From Sphingobium yanoikuyae (GTDB taxonomy: Bacteria; Pseudomonadota; Alphaproteobacteria; Sphingomonadales; Sphingomonadaceae), in assembly GCF_013001025.1 (NCBI RefSeq), contig NZ_CP053021.1, forward strand, positions 2,501,001 through 2,565,000: a DNA stretch of 64,000 nucleotides. The letters run 5' to 3'. This document shows, piece by piece, positions 17,211 to 24,622 of the stretch; within the stretch, counting starts at the first letter, position 1, and each line of letters begins with the position of its first letter. The translations under genes were made by a program, and so were the position numbers. The notes under the pieces are model-generated. The model saw only the letters and a program-made list of their open reading frames with translations. It was not told the origin of the DNA and did not search any database.

Positions 17211-18047
17211 GTGCCGGTCAATCTGCCGACCAATCTCCTGCGCAGCTTTGTCGCGATCGTCGACACCGGGTCGATGCTCAATGCGTCGGAACAGGTGTTC
17301 GTCACCCAGTCCGCCCTCAGCCTGCAGATCAAGCGGCTGGAGGAACTGGTGCAGCAGTCGCTGTTCCTGCGCGAAGGCCGCCGCCTGCACCTGACCGCGG
17401 CGGGCGAGGTGCTGCTCGACTATGCGCGCCGGGTGCTGAGCCTGCATGACGAGGCGGTGGCGGCGGTCAGTGCCGGCCGCTTTGCCGGCCCGGCGCGGAT
17501 CGGCATGGTCCAGGATTTCGCCGACAGCCTGCTTTCGGGCCTGCTCTCCCGCTTTGCCGAGCTGCACCCGGACGCGCAAATCTATGCGCGGGTCGCGGGC
17601 ACGGCCGAGTTGCAGGCGCTGCTCGACCGGCGCGAGCTGGACATATTGCTGGGCTTTGCCGCGCCCAATGACGGCAGCGCGGTCACGGTGGCGCCGATGA
17701 GCTGGTATGGCACGGCCGAACTGGTTGATCGCGACACCATCCCGCTGGCGGTGCTGGAGGAGCCGTGCCGTTTCCGCGAGGCGGCGATCCGGGCGCTGGA
17801 GGATATGGGTCTGCAATGGCGGATCGCGGTCGAGACGCCCAACCTCGCCACGCTGCGCGCGGCAGTGGCCGCGGGGCTGGGCATCACCGCGCGGACCCAT
17901 TTGTTCCAGGATGACATGACAGTGCTGGAGCATGAGCGGCTGCCCACCCTACCCCGCGTCGCCGCGATCCTGCGCACCAGCGACAAGCTGGACCGCGCCG
18001 CGCATCGACTGGCAGAACTGGCGCGCGAGACAGTGACCGGGCTTTAA
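17211..18047 (+). CDS. LysR-family transcriptional regulator
   Basis: The 278-residue protein starts at GTG 17211, preceded by AGAAGGA. The N-terminal winged helix (about 5-65) shows LRSFVAIVDTGSMLNASEQV and TQSALSLQIKRLEELV, the LysR recognition helix. The C-terminal effector domain has FADSLLSGLLSRFAELHPD and LDILLGFA. It is divergent from the ssu operon, so it probably senses sulfur status or an organosulfur ligand and regulates ssuC onward. The recognition region alone does not distinguish it from general LysR proteins. Confidence 0.9.
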   Translation: MPVNLPTNLLRSFVAIVDTGSMLNASEQVFVTQSALSLQIKRLEELVQQSLFLREGRRLHLTAAGEVLLDYARRVLSLHDEAVAAVSAGRFAGPARIGMVQDFADSLLSGLLSRFAELHPDAQIYARVAGTAELQALLDRRELDILLGFAAPNDGSAVTVAPMSWYGTAELVDRDTIPLAVLEEPCRFREAAIRALEDMGLQWRIAVETPNLATLRAAVAAGLGITARTHLFQDDMTVLEHERLPTLPRVAAILRTSDKLDRAAHRLAELARETVTGL

Positions 18048-18065
18048 CCCCCGGTCACCCAGACC

Positions 18066-19010
18066 TTAGTACCCGCGCGCCGGATCGACGATGTCGGACG
18101 GTGCCTCGCCCCGAACGAAGCGGGTCAGATCGTCCTGGATCTTTTCCAGCAGGCGATGGCGCACCAGCTGGTAATTGCTTGAAATATGCGGGGTCAGCCG
18201 CACCTTGGGATGAGTGTAGAGGACATGCCCCTCCGGCAGCGGTTCGGGGTCGGTGACGTCCAGCGTCGCAAAGCCCAGCCGGCCATCATCCAGCGCCCGC
18301 ACCAAAGCCGCCTGATCGACCACCGATCCGCGTGCGACGTTGATGAGATGCGCGCCCGGCCGCACCCGCGCCAGCAGTGCATCGTCAACCAGATGGCGGG
18401 TCTGGGCAGTGGCGGGGACGGCGAGCAATATATGATCCGCCTCCTCCACCAAAGTCCCGACATCGCCGACCAGTTGCACGCCCGGCACGCTGGGTTGCGC
18501 GCCGGATCGCCGCACGCCGATCACCTGCGCGCCCAGCGCCAGGCCGCGTCGTGCGACCGCCGCGCCGATCGCGCCCATGCCGATGATGCCGATGGTCGTG
18601 CCCGACACCCGGCCCAGTTGCGCCGGCCCCCATTGTGCCCGCGAACGGACGGTGACGGCGTCCAGATTCTTGGCATGGGCATAGATGGCGGCGATCGCAT
18701 AATCGGCGATCTCCTCCGACGCGACGCCGCGGCCACAGGTGACGAGCGGCGCGTCAAGCAGCCAGTCGGGATAGAAATCGACCCCGACCGAAGCGCTGTA
18801 GACCCATTTGAGGCGCCCCGGCCAGGGTGCGGGACGACGCACCTCCGGCGCGCGCCAGGCCGGCGACGGGCGGATCAGCAATATATCGGCCTCGTCGGCG
18901 GCGCTCCAGGGCGCGTCCTCGGCAACGTCGATCAGCACGGGGGCGGACGGATGACGGGCCAGACTCCGGTTGAAATCCGGCTCCATCTGGCTGGCGATGA
19001 TCAGGGACAT
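18066..19010 (-). CDS. D-2-hydroxyacid dehydrogenase family protein (NAD-binding)
   Basis: The start at ATG 19010 follows GGGGAATTGAGCCC, 4 bases after the upstream stop. The 314-residue cytosolic oxidoreductase has the Rossmann motif TIGIIGMGAIGAAVARRGL (about 135-153) and VNVARG-type NVARGSVVDQ. The Arg/Glu/His catalytic set lies around NVARGS, DVTDPEPLPEGH and LTPHISS. It sits third in the minus operon after a lipoprotein binding protein and an SfnB-like flavoprotein. It may reduce or oxidise a hydroxyacid formed after sulfur removal; substrate unknown. Confidence 0.88.
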   Translation of the reverse strand: MSLIIASQMEPDFNRSLARHPSAPVLIDVAEDAPWSAADEADILLIRPSPAWRAPEVRRPAPWPGRLKWVYSASVGVDFYPDWLLDAPLVTCGRGVASEEIADYAIAAIYAHAKNLDAVTVRSRAQWGPAQLGRVSGTTIGIIGMGAIGAAVARRGLALGAQVIGVRRSGAQPSVPGVQLVGDVGTLVEEADHILLAVPATAQTRHLVDDALLARVRPGAHLINVARGSVVDQAALVRALDDGRLGFATLDVTDPEPLPEGHVLYTHPKVRLTPHISSNYQLVRHRLLEKIQDDLTRFVRGEAPSDIVDPARGY

Positions 19011-19014
19011 GGGC

Positions 19015-20190
19015 TCAATTCCCCAGCGCCGCGCGACCAGCGGCAATCAGGATGGTGTCGGTCTGCGGCGAATGGATACGGCTGCACAGCACGTCGCGAT
19101 AATGGCGCTCCAGCGGATTATGGCGGCTGATGCCGGGGTTGCCGGTCAGTTCCAGCCCGATCTCGACCGCGCGGATGGCGTTGGCGGTGGCGACATATTT
19201 GATCGCATTGGCCTCGACCGCCGGTGGCGGATCGCCTGCGTCGATCCGCGCGGCGGCGTCGCGCACCAGCGTCCGGTTGACCTGCAACAGCGCCTCGATC
19301 TCGCCGAACTTCTCCTGCACGCGCGGCAGGGTGGCAAGCGATGCGCCGAGGTTGCTCGGCACCCGATCGTTGAGATAGGCACGCAGCCAGTCGCGCGCGG
19401 CGCGCGCCACCCCGTCATAAATGACCGAGATGGAGAGCGCATTCCACAGCGTCTGGACCGGATCGGGCGCGCCCCATTCCTCCGGCCGGCGAATATCGAC
19501 CGCATGGTCGGCCGGCGTCGGCGTGTCGGTGAAATGGACGGCATGGCTGACCGTCGCGCGCATCCCCAGATGATCCCAGGCCGGCTCGATCTCCACCCCC
19601 GGACTGCCGGCGCGAACCAGGAAATTGCCGACGCGCGGGACATCCTCGTCGGTCTTGGCCCAGACCGAATACCAGTCGAGCCCGGTCGATCCAGTCGAAT
19701 AGATCTTCGTGCCGCTGATCGCCCAGCCATGGGCGGTGCGCCGCGCGATCGTGGCAGGTAGGCCGCCGCGCACGGGCGTGCCCAGTTCCGGTTCGACCCG
19801 CAGCCCGCCGATCAGCCCCCGGCCCGCCACCGCATCGCGCGCCAGCGTCTCATAGATGTCCGCCGGCCAGCCGCGCGCCCGGTTGGGCGTCGCATGATAA
19901 TGATAGGTCATGAACAGGATCAGCGCGGTCGAGGGATCGCCCTTCGCCACCGCCGCCAGCACCCGCAGCGCTTCGGAAACCGACGCGCCCCGCCCGCCAT
20001 GCGCGCGCGGCACGGTCAGCGCGATCAGGCCCTGTTGCGCCAATATGTCGAAATTGGCGCGGGGAAATTCGGCACTGCGGTCATATTGCTCCGCATTGGC
20101 CGCCAGCAAGCGGGTCAGCCGGTCGAGCTGGTCGGCGGGCACCGGCCCTTCGGGCGGCTGCGGCTGCACGGAAATTGCCTGGGTCGCCAT
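19015..20190 (-). CDS. Acyl-CoA-dehydrogenase-fold flavin monooxygenase, SfnB/DszC-like
   Basis: The real start is ATG 20190 (391 residues). Conserved features are LIALTVPRAHGGRGASVSEA (about 52-71), a flavin-contact stretch WAISGTKIYSTGST, and C-terminal helices with RDVLCSRIHSPQTDTI. Members of this family (DszC, SfnB) use reduced FMN to oxidise sulfur compounds, and the neighbouring sulfonate-type binding protein favours that over fatty-acid oxidation. The gene begins 4 bases after its upstream neighbour stops. Confidence 0.85.
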   Translation of the reverse strand: MATQAISVQPQPPEGPVPADQLDRLTRLLAANAEQYDRSAEFPRANFDILAQQGLIALTVPRAHGGRGASVSEALRVLAAVAKGDPSTALILFMTYHYHATPNRARGWPADIYETLARDAVAGRGLIGGLRVEPELGTPVRGGLPATIARRTAHGWAISGTKIYSTGSTGLDWYSVWAKTDEDVPRVGNFLVRAGSPGVEIEPAWDHLGMRATVSHAVHFTDTPTPADHAVDIRRPEEWGAPDPVQTLWNALSISVIYDGVARAARDWLRAYLNDRVPSNLGASLATLPRVQEKFGEIEALLQVNRTLVRDAAARIDAGDPPPAVEANAIKYVATANAIRAVEIGLELTGNPGISRHNPLERHYRDVLCSRIHSPQTDTILIAAGRAALGN

Positions 20191-20194
20191 GATA

Positions 20195-21169
20195 TCAGCC
20201 TCTCTTGGGAATGGCGTCATTGAAGCGGGCGTCCCATAGCGGGCGGACGTCCACCCGCTTGGGCACCAGCCCGGCCTTGAAGAAGACATCGGCGACCTGC
20301 TGCTGCGATCCGATCGCCTCGGGCGTGACCGGGCGCAGTTCATAGGTCGCGCTCTTACGGCGGAACTGGTCGAGCACATAGTCGCGCGGCACGCCGATAT
20401 CCTGGGCGACGATGCCGGCCCATTCGTCCTGATGTGCCGCCGCCCAGCCAAAGCCCTGTTGCACCAGCGCCAGATATTCGCGGATGATCGCCGCCTTGTC
20501 GGGATCGGCCAGCGCATCGACATGGGCGGAGACGAGATAGTTGCCTGACAGGATACCATAAGCGGTGCGCAAGATCCGCGCACCCTCTGTCGCGATCGCC
20601 CGCTGGATCGGGAAGCCATAGATCGCCCAGGCATCCAGCGCCCCTTGCGAAAAAGCGGCGGCGCCATCGGACACGCCCATCGCGACCGGAGTGATGTCGT
20701 CCCAGCTCAGGCCGACCTCCTCCAGCATCCGGATCAGGAAATATTGGGCGGTGGTGGCGCGGACATAGCCGACGCGCTTGCCCTTGAGGTCGGCGATGGA
20801 GCGCGCCTTCGATCCCTTCGGCACCAGCACGATCTGGTTATTGACGTCGCCATGGGCGACCGCGATCTGGCGGAAGCTCTGGATGGTCGAAGCGGCGGCG
20901 AAGATCGGCGGGATCTCGCTCATCCCGCCATAGTCGAGCGATCCACCATTGAGCGCCTCGACCACGAGGTGGCCGGACTGGAACTCGCTATAGACAAGGT
21001 CAAAGCCCTTGGGCTGGATGCCCGCCGCCTTGAACAGCAGGCGGGTGTCGCCATCGCCCTTGCCGGTGATCGACACCCGCAGTTTCGGCCGGCCCTTGCC
21101 AGCGCTGCCACAGGCGGTGAGCAGCAGGCTGCCCGCCGCCGCGCCCAGCAGATTGCGTCTGGACAACAT
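20195..21169 (-). CDS. ABC substrate-binding lipoprotein, SsuA/TauA/NMT1 class
   Basis: The ATG at 21169 gives a 324-residue product with twin-arginine-like SRRNLLGAAAGSLLLTAC, where the final Cys is a lipobox. The mature part has the NMT1-like blocks GGSLDYGGMSEIPPIFAA, HGDVNNQIVLVPKGS and LKGKRVGYVRATTAQYFLIR. The MSEIPP...GDVNN pair is shared with the binding protein at 45998 but not with SsuA at 11397, so these two form a subfamily. No permease or ATPase accompanies it; use of SsuBC is inference. Confidence 0.87.
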   Translation of the reverse strand: MLSRRNLLGAAAGSLLLTACGSAGKGRPKLRVSITGKGDGDTRLLFKAAGIQPKGFDLVYSEFQSGHLVVEALNGGSLDYGGMSEIPPIFAAASTIQSFRQIAVAHGDVNNQIVLVPKGSKARSIADLKGKRVGYVRATTAQYFLIRMLEEVGLSWDDITPVAMGVSDGAAAFSQGALDAWAIYGFPIQRAIATEGARILRTAYGILSGNYLVSAHVDALADPDKAAIIREYLALVQQGFGWAAAHQDEWAGIVAQDIGVPRDYVLDQFRRKSATYELRPVTPEAIGSQQQVADVFFKAGLVPKRVDVRPLWDARFNDAIPKRG

Positions 21170-21170
21170 C

Positions 21171-21314
21171 TCAGCGACCGCCGCTCGTTTCTCGCACACT
21201 TGCTGCGCTGGGATCACGTTCGAACAGGATTACCGTCGGATCGCGTAGCAATTCGCGCCGGGCCGCCGCCCTGAACCGGGCCAGCCTATCCGTCCACCGC
21301 TGCGTCCACGCCAT
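21171..21314 (-). CDS. Small basic ORF (47 aa) coupled to the binding-protein gene
   Basis: An ATG at 21314 opens a 47-residue reading frame, MAWTQRWTDRLARFRAAA through ETSGGR. Its TGA stop lies 1 base before the ATG of the downstream lipoprotein gene. A GAGGA ribosome site lies about 10 bases upstream. It is rich in Arg with one amphipathic helix and no signal peptide. It may be a leader peptide or small regulator. Coding is supported only by position and coupling. Confidence 0.4.
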   Translation of the reverse strand: MAWTQRWTDRLARFRAAARRELLRDPTVILFERDPSAASVRETSGGR

Positions 21315-21321
21315 GATATCC

Positions 21322-21348
21322 AAGTCCTCGTCTGATATGAGAGGACTT
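21322..21348. promoter_or_regulatory. 8-bp inverted repeat upstream of the binding-protein operon
   Basis: AAGTCCTC (21322-21329) and GAGGACTT (21341-21348) are perfect inverted arms separated by 11 bases, just upstream of the minus-strand operon that starts at 21314. Part of the near arm also serves as the GAGGA ribosome site. It could be an operator or an mRNA hairpin that hides the ribosome site. Confidence 0.4.
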
Positions 21349-21438
21349 TATCTGCCAATTAAGTAGAGATATGTCTGTCAAGCTTTGCTGGGCCGCTTAT
21401 TAGAAAGCCTTGACCTTCATCGAGCGGCGCCGGCCGCC

Positions 21439-22716
21439 TCAATTGGCGATATAATAGTCCTTCGGGAAATCCTGGCCCGCATAAGCCTTGCGCATGGTCC
21501 AGGGCTGGGCCGGCGCGGTCCAGTAGCTGCCGGAGGCAGGCAGGCCGAGCGCCAGCAGGCTTTCCGAGGTGATATACATGCTGCCGGCGTTGGAATAGAC
21601 GTCACCCAGGCTCGGCTGATGCCGGGCAAAACCGATCGTCAGGAAGCTATCGGCATCGAAATTGCTGGGGTCAGAGAAAATGCGGCGCTGGGTTGCCATT
21701 GTCGCGGCGCGCACCTGCCCCTCGGGCAGTTTGGCATGGAGCAGCTTGCGCCAGGCAAGATAGGCGAGCGGCTGGTGGACGGCGGTGCGGTAGGTGAGCG
21801 AACGGCCGACCGGCGGGAAGGCGCCGTCCGGGCCGATCATCCGCTCCAGCGCCTCACCGAAACGCTGCATCCGCTGGATCTGGATGGCGAGCCGCTCCTT
21901 GGGATCGAGCGCGTTGAAGCGCGCATTGCAGCGGACCAGCACGTCCCAAATCTGGGTCAGCATCGGGTGGATGACATAGCTGTTATACATGTCGAAATGA
22001 AAATGCTCGCCGTCGGCATACCAGCCGTCGCCGACATACCATTCGCTGAACTTGCGCAGCGCCAGGTCGACCCGGATCGGATCCCATTGCGCCCCAACCG
22101 ACAGCAGGAACACCTCGTTCATCGCCGCAAACAGCAGCCAGTTGGTATAGGGCGGCGCGACCCGGCGCAGCCCCTGTATCTCCTTGATGATCCGGTCCTT
22201 GGTTGTCCGGTCGAGCGGCTCCCACAATGTCTGCGGCGCGCGCAGCAGGGCGCTGGTAAAATAGGCGGAATCGACCAGCGGCTGTCCCTCTGCCTGCCAG
22301 AGCAGATAGTCGGGGCTCTTGGGATCTACACTATGGGCATAGCTCGCCAGCGCCTGCTCACGTAGCCGGGCGCGCAGTCGCCCTTCCGCGCCATCGGTAT
22401 CGGGCAGCGCAAGCCAGGGCGCGATGCCGTCGATCAGCCGGCCAAAGGCTTCCAGAAAGGCGACCTTGGGATTGCGGCCATCCCAGGTCGGGCTGAGCTC
22501 GGGCTTCCACTGCGCCTGCAACTGCCCCCTGGCCATGCGCGACAGCACGGGGCTGGCCATGCGTTCGAGCAGCGCCAGGGCATAGCTGCGGTCGTCCGCA
22601 TCGACGGCGACCGGCGCGGCCTCCCCGGCGTTGGCAAGCAAGGGCATGGCGGCGAAAGCGGCAGTGCCGGTCGCCATACCGGTCAGGATCGCGCGACGGT
22701 CGATATGGCTGGTCAT
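21439..22716 (-). CDS. DUF2264 family secreted protein, pectin locus
   Basis: Start ATG 22716 follows AAGGATTGACC; the product is 425 residues with a Tat-like signal (DRRAILTGMATGTAAFAAMP). It has the DUF2264 fold of an alpha/alpha barrel, with WLLFAAMNEVFLLSVGAQWD, GDGWYADGEHFHFDMYNSYV and VPPVG-like FPPVGRSLTYRTA. DUF2264 proteins are common in polysaccharide loci and resemble heparinase/lyase helical barrels. It overlaps DUF4861 and belongs with the GH105/KduI genes across the regulator, so a role in trimming pectic oligosaccharides is inferred. Confidence 0.8.
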   Translation of the reverse strand: MTSHIDRRAILTGMATGTAAFAAMPLLANAGEAAPVAVDADDRSYALALLERMASPVLSRMARGQLQAQWKPELSPTWDGRNPKVAFLEAFGRLIDGIAPWLALPDTDGAEGRLRARLREQALASYAHSVDPKSPDYLLWQAEGQPLVDSAYFTSALLRAPQTLWEPLDRTTKDRIIKEIQGLRRVAPPYTNWLLFAAMNEVFLLSVGAQWDPIRVDLALRKFSEWYVGDGWYADGEHFHFDMYNSYVIHPMLTQIWDVLVRCNARFNALDPKERLAIQIQRMQRFGEALERMIGPDGAFPPVGRSLTYRTAVHQPLAYLAWRKLLHAKLPEGQVRAATMATQRRIFSDPSNFDADSFLTIGFARHQPSLGDVYSNAGSMYITSESLLALGLPASGSYWTAPAQPWTMRKAYAGQDFPKDYYIAN

Positions 22717-22718
22717 GG

Positions 22719-23696
22719 TCAATCCTTGGGCGGGGTGAAGTCGAGGGTCTGGCCGGCGGCATAGGCATCCCAGGCGGCACGGGTGGAAAAGCCGCCCTCC
22801 CCCTTGTTCCAGGCACTACCGGAATAATAGACGAAGGGCTGGCCCGGCTTGACCGTGAGCAATATGAGCTGATTGTCGGCATCCGCGCGGATATCGGCGA
22901 TCTGCGCTGGATCGACCCGCAATGCCAGCGCCATCCGGCCATGCGCACCATCTTCCGGCCCCCACCAGCTGATCAGGCCACGGGCACGATCGACGGTCAG
23001 GTCCCCAGCCCCCTGCCCCGTAGTGCGTTTGCCGATGCCGATGCCCACGGTCAGCGCCGCCGACTTGTCCGATCCTATGGTCGAGACCAGCCGGGTGAAA
23101 TGGGTGCCGAGCGGCAGGGTGAAACGCCGCATTTCCCAAACCTTGCGATCGACATCGACTGGCCAGGGCGCATAATCGACGCTGAAGTCGGCGACCTGCC
23201 CGCCCGATTTCAGGATATGGGCACGGACATAGTTGCGCGAGGTCCACAGCTTGTTGTCATGCCAGATGCCAAGCCCACCCGCGCCGCGCGTGGTACCGAC
23301 ATTGTAGAAATCCAGCCCTTCGCCATGATAGCCATGCTGGTCGCCGCTGCGTAGCTGGCGATCGGCGAAGGGCCAGGCGACATTCTTGCCCCAACTGTCG
23401 ATTCCCGATCCCGATGGCGGCTCGGCTGCCTCCAGCGCATGGCCATAGATGCGATGGGCGGTCTTGTCATTTTCCCACAGCAGGTCGTCATAGCGATAGG
23501 ATGCAACCAGCGTGACGGCGGCCGCCGCCTGGCTGGGCGGTGGCGGCAGGCGCTTCTCGACCGGCAGACGATCGCCCACCCCATCGCCCTGCGCCAGGGC
23601 CGCGCCGACGCAAAGACCGGTCGCCAGCAATCCGATCGACAGATAGGGCGCCCGAATGCGGCATGACGATGCTGTTGGCTGGGGGCGGCTCACCAC
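22719..23696 (-). CDS. DUF4861 family secreted protein, pectin locus
   Basis: Start GTG 23696 (or GTG 23693) follows AAAGGAGCCT. The 325-residue protein has a signal segment (LSIGLLATGLCVGAALAQG). Recognisable DUF4861 stretches are YRYDDLLWENDKTAHRIYG, HGYHGEGLDFYNVG, GIWHDNKLWTSRNYV and AWPFADRQL. The family is uncharacterised but repeatedly found with rhamnogalacturonan and ulvan degradation genes. It is divergent from the FadR-type regulator, whose candidate operator lies in the gap. Catalytic function is not established. Confidence 0.78.
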   Translation of the reverse strand: MVSRPQPTASSCRIRAPYLSIGLLATGLCVGAALAQGDGVGDRLPVEKRLPPPPSQAAAAVTLVASYRYDDLLWENDKTAHRIYGHALEAAEPPSGSGIDSWGKNVAWPFADRQLRSGDQHGYHGEGLDFYNVGTTRGAGGLGIWHDNKLWTSRNYVRAHILKSGGQVADFSVDYAPWPVDVDRKVWEMRRFTLPLGTHFTRLVSTIGSDKSAALTVGIGIGKRTTGQGAGDLTVDRARGLISWWGPEDGAHGRMALALRVDPAQIADIRADADNQLILLTVKPGQPFVYYSGSAWNKGEGGFSTRAAWDAYAAGQTLDFTPPKD

Positions 23697-23713
23697 AGGC
23701 TCCTTTCGATTAT

Positions 23714-23732
23714 TTGTATGATAAGCTGATAA
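23714..23732. promoter_or_regulatory. Candidate GntR operator, copy 1
   Basis: TTGTATGATAAGCTGATAA lies between DUF4861 (start 23696, minus) and the regulator (start 23817, plus). It matches the site at 24571-24589 at 17 of 19 positions. Two near-identical copies bracketing the regulator gene point to autoregulation and control of the pectin genes. Confidence 0.6.
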
Positions 23733-23816
23733 ATCATCGAATCAAACTTGCCAAGCCCTTGCTCACATTGCCGCAGGCTGGCAGGCTCGAAAAAGAATAT
23801 TCACTGGAACGACATC

Positions 23817-24530
23817 ATGGCCAAAGCCGCCTCACTCGCCGACATGCTCTACACAAAACTGGAAGAGGACATATTGTCCGGCCGCATCCCGCCCGGATCG
23901 CGCCTGCCCGCGCAAAAAGACATTGCCGAGCAGGAAAATGTCAGCCGCACCGTGGTTCGCGAAGCGGTCGCCCGGCTGGAGGCACAGGGCTTTGCCGTCG
24001 CCCGCCAGGGATCGGGCGTGTTCGTGTCGGATGCCGCGCGCTACCGCGCCTTTCAGGTCACCAAGGATGAATTGTCCGAGCTATCGGACGTGATCAAATT
24101 GCTGGAAATGCGCCTGGCGATCGAGACCGAAATGGCCGGCCTTGCGGCTGCCCGCCGCACGAACGAAGATATTTCGGCGATGCGCGACGCACTACGCCGC
24201 ATCCGCGAGGCCGAGGATCCAGCCGTCGCCGCCACAGCCGACAGCCAGTTCCACATGGCGATCGCCCGCGCGACCCGGAATGATTATTACGCCCGCTTCG
24301 TTGAATTTCTGGGCGTCCGCCTGGTGCCGCCAAGCAGCCTCTACCTCAAATATCAGCCAGAAAGATCGCACGACGCCTATACCCACAAGGTCAGCGACGA
24401 GCATGACGCGGTGCTTGACGCCATCGTCCGCATGGACATCGAAAAGGCGCGCCATGCCGCCCGCCATCACATGCAGGAAAGCCTTTTGCGCCATTCCGAA
24501 CTCAACGACCTGATCAGCCGGAACGAATGA
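23817..24530 (+). CDS. FadR-subfamily GntR regulator
   Basis: The ATG at 23817 gives 237 residues. The N-terminal winged helix (about 10-75) carries LEEDILSGRIPPGSRLPAQK, VSRTVVREAVARLEAQGF and GSGVFVS. The C-terminal FCD domain has DSQFHMAIA, DEHDAVLDAI and ARHHMQ, which supply the usual metal/ligand histidines. This subfamily includes hexuronate regulators such as ExuR/UxuR/KdgR analogues. Its place between DUF4861 and the TBDR suggests that a pectin breakdown product relieves repression at the two TTGTATGATAA sites. Confidence 0.9.
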   Translation: MAKAASLADMLYTKLEEDILSGRIPPGSRLPAQKDIAEQENVSRTVVREAVARLEAQGFAVARQGSGVFVSDAARYRAFQVTKDELSELSDVIKLLEMRLAIETEMAGLAAARRTNEDISAMRDALRRIREAEDPAVAATADSQFHMAIARATRNDYYARFVEFLGVRLVPPSSLYLKYQPERSHDAYTHKVSDEHDAVLDAIVRMDIEKARHAARHHMQESLLRHSELNDLISRNE

Positions 24531-24552
24531 TTGCATGACTAAAGTCTGACAA

Positions 24553-24589
24553 TTGACATCCTCCTCAAAGTTGTATGATAACCTGATTA
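24553..24589 (+). promoter_or_regulatory. Promoter with overlapping GntR operator, copy 2
   Basis: TTGTATGATAACCTGATTA (24571-24589) repeats the copy-1 site. It overlaps TATGAT (24574-24579), a good -10 hexamer, with TTGACA at 24553-24558 as a possible -35 (15-bp spacing, slightly short). A repressor bound here would block the TBDR promoter directly. Confidence 0.55.
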
Positions 24590-24622
24590 ACACGATCAGA
24601 GTCGTGATGAGGGAGGATGGAT

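Noticed and set aside
20191..20667. N-terminal extension of the SfnB-like protein to 550 aa
   Set aside because: This stretch is out of frame over the binding-protein gene; the family start and coupling place the beginning at 20190.
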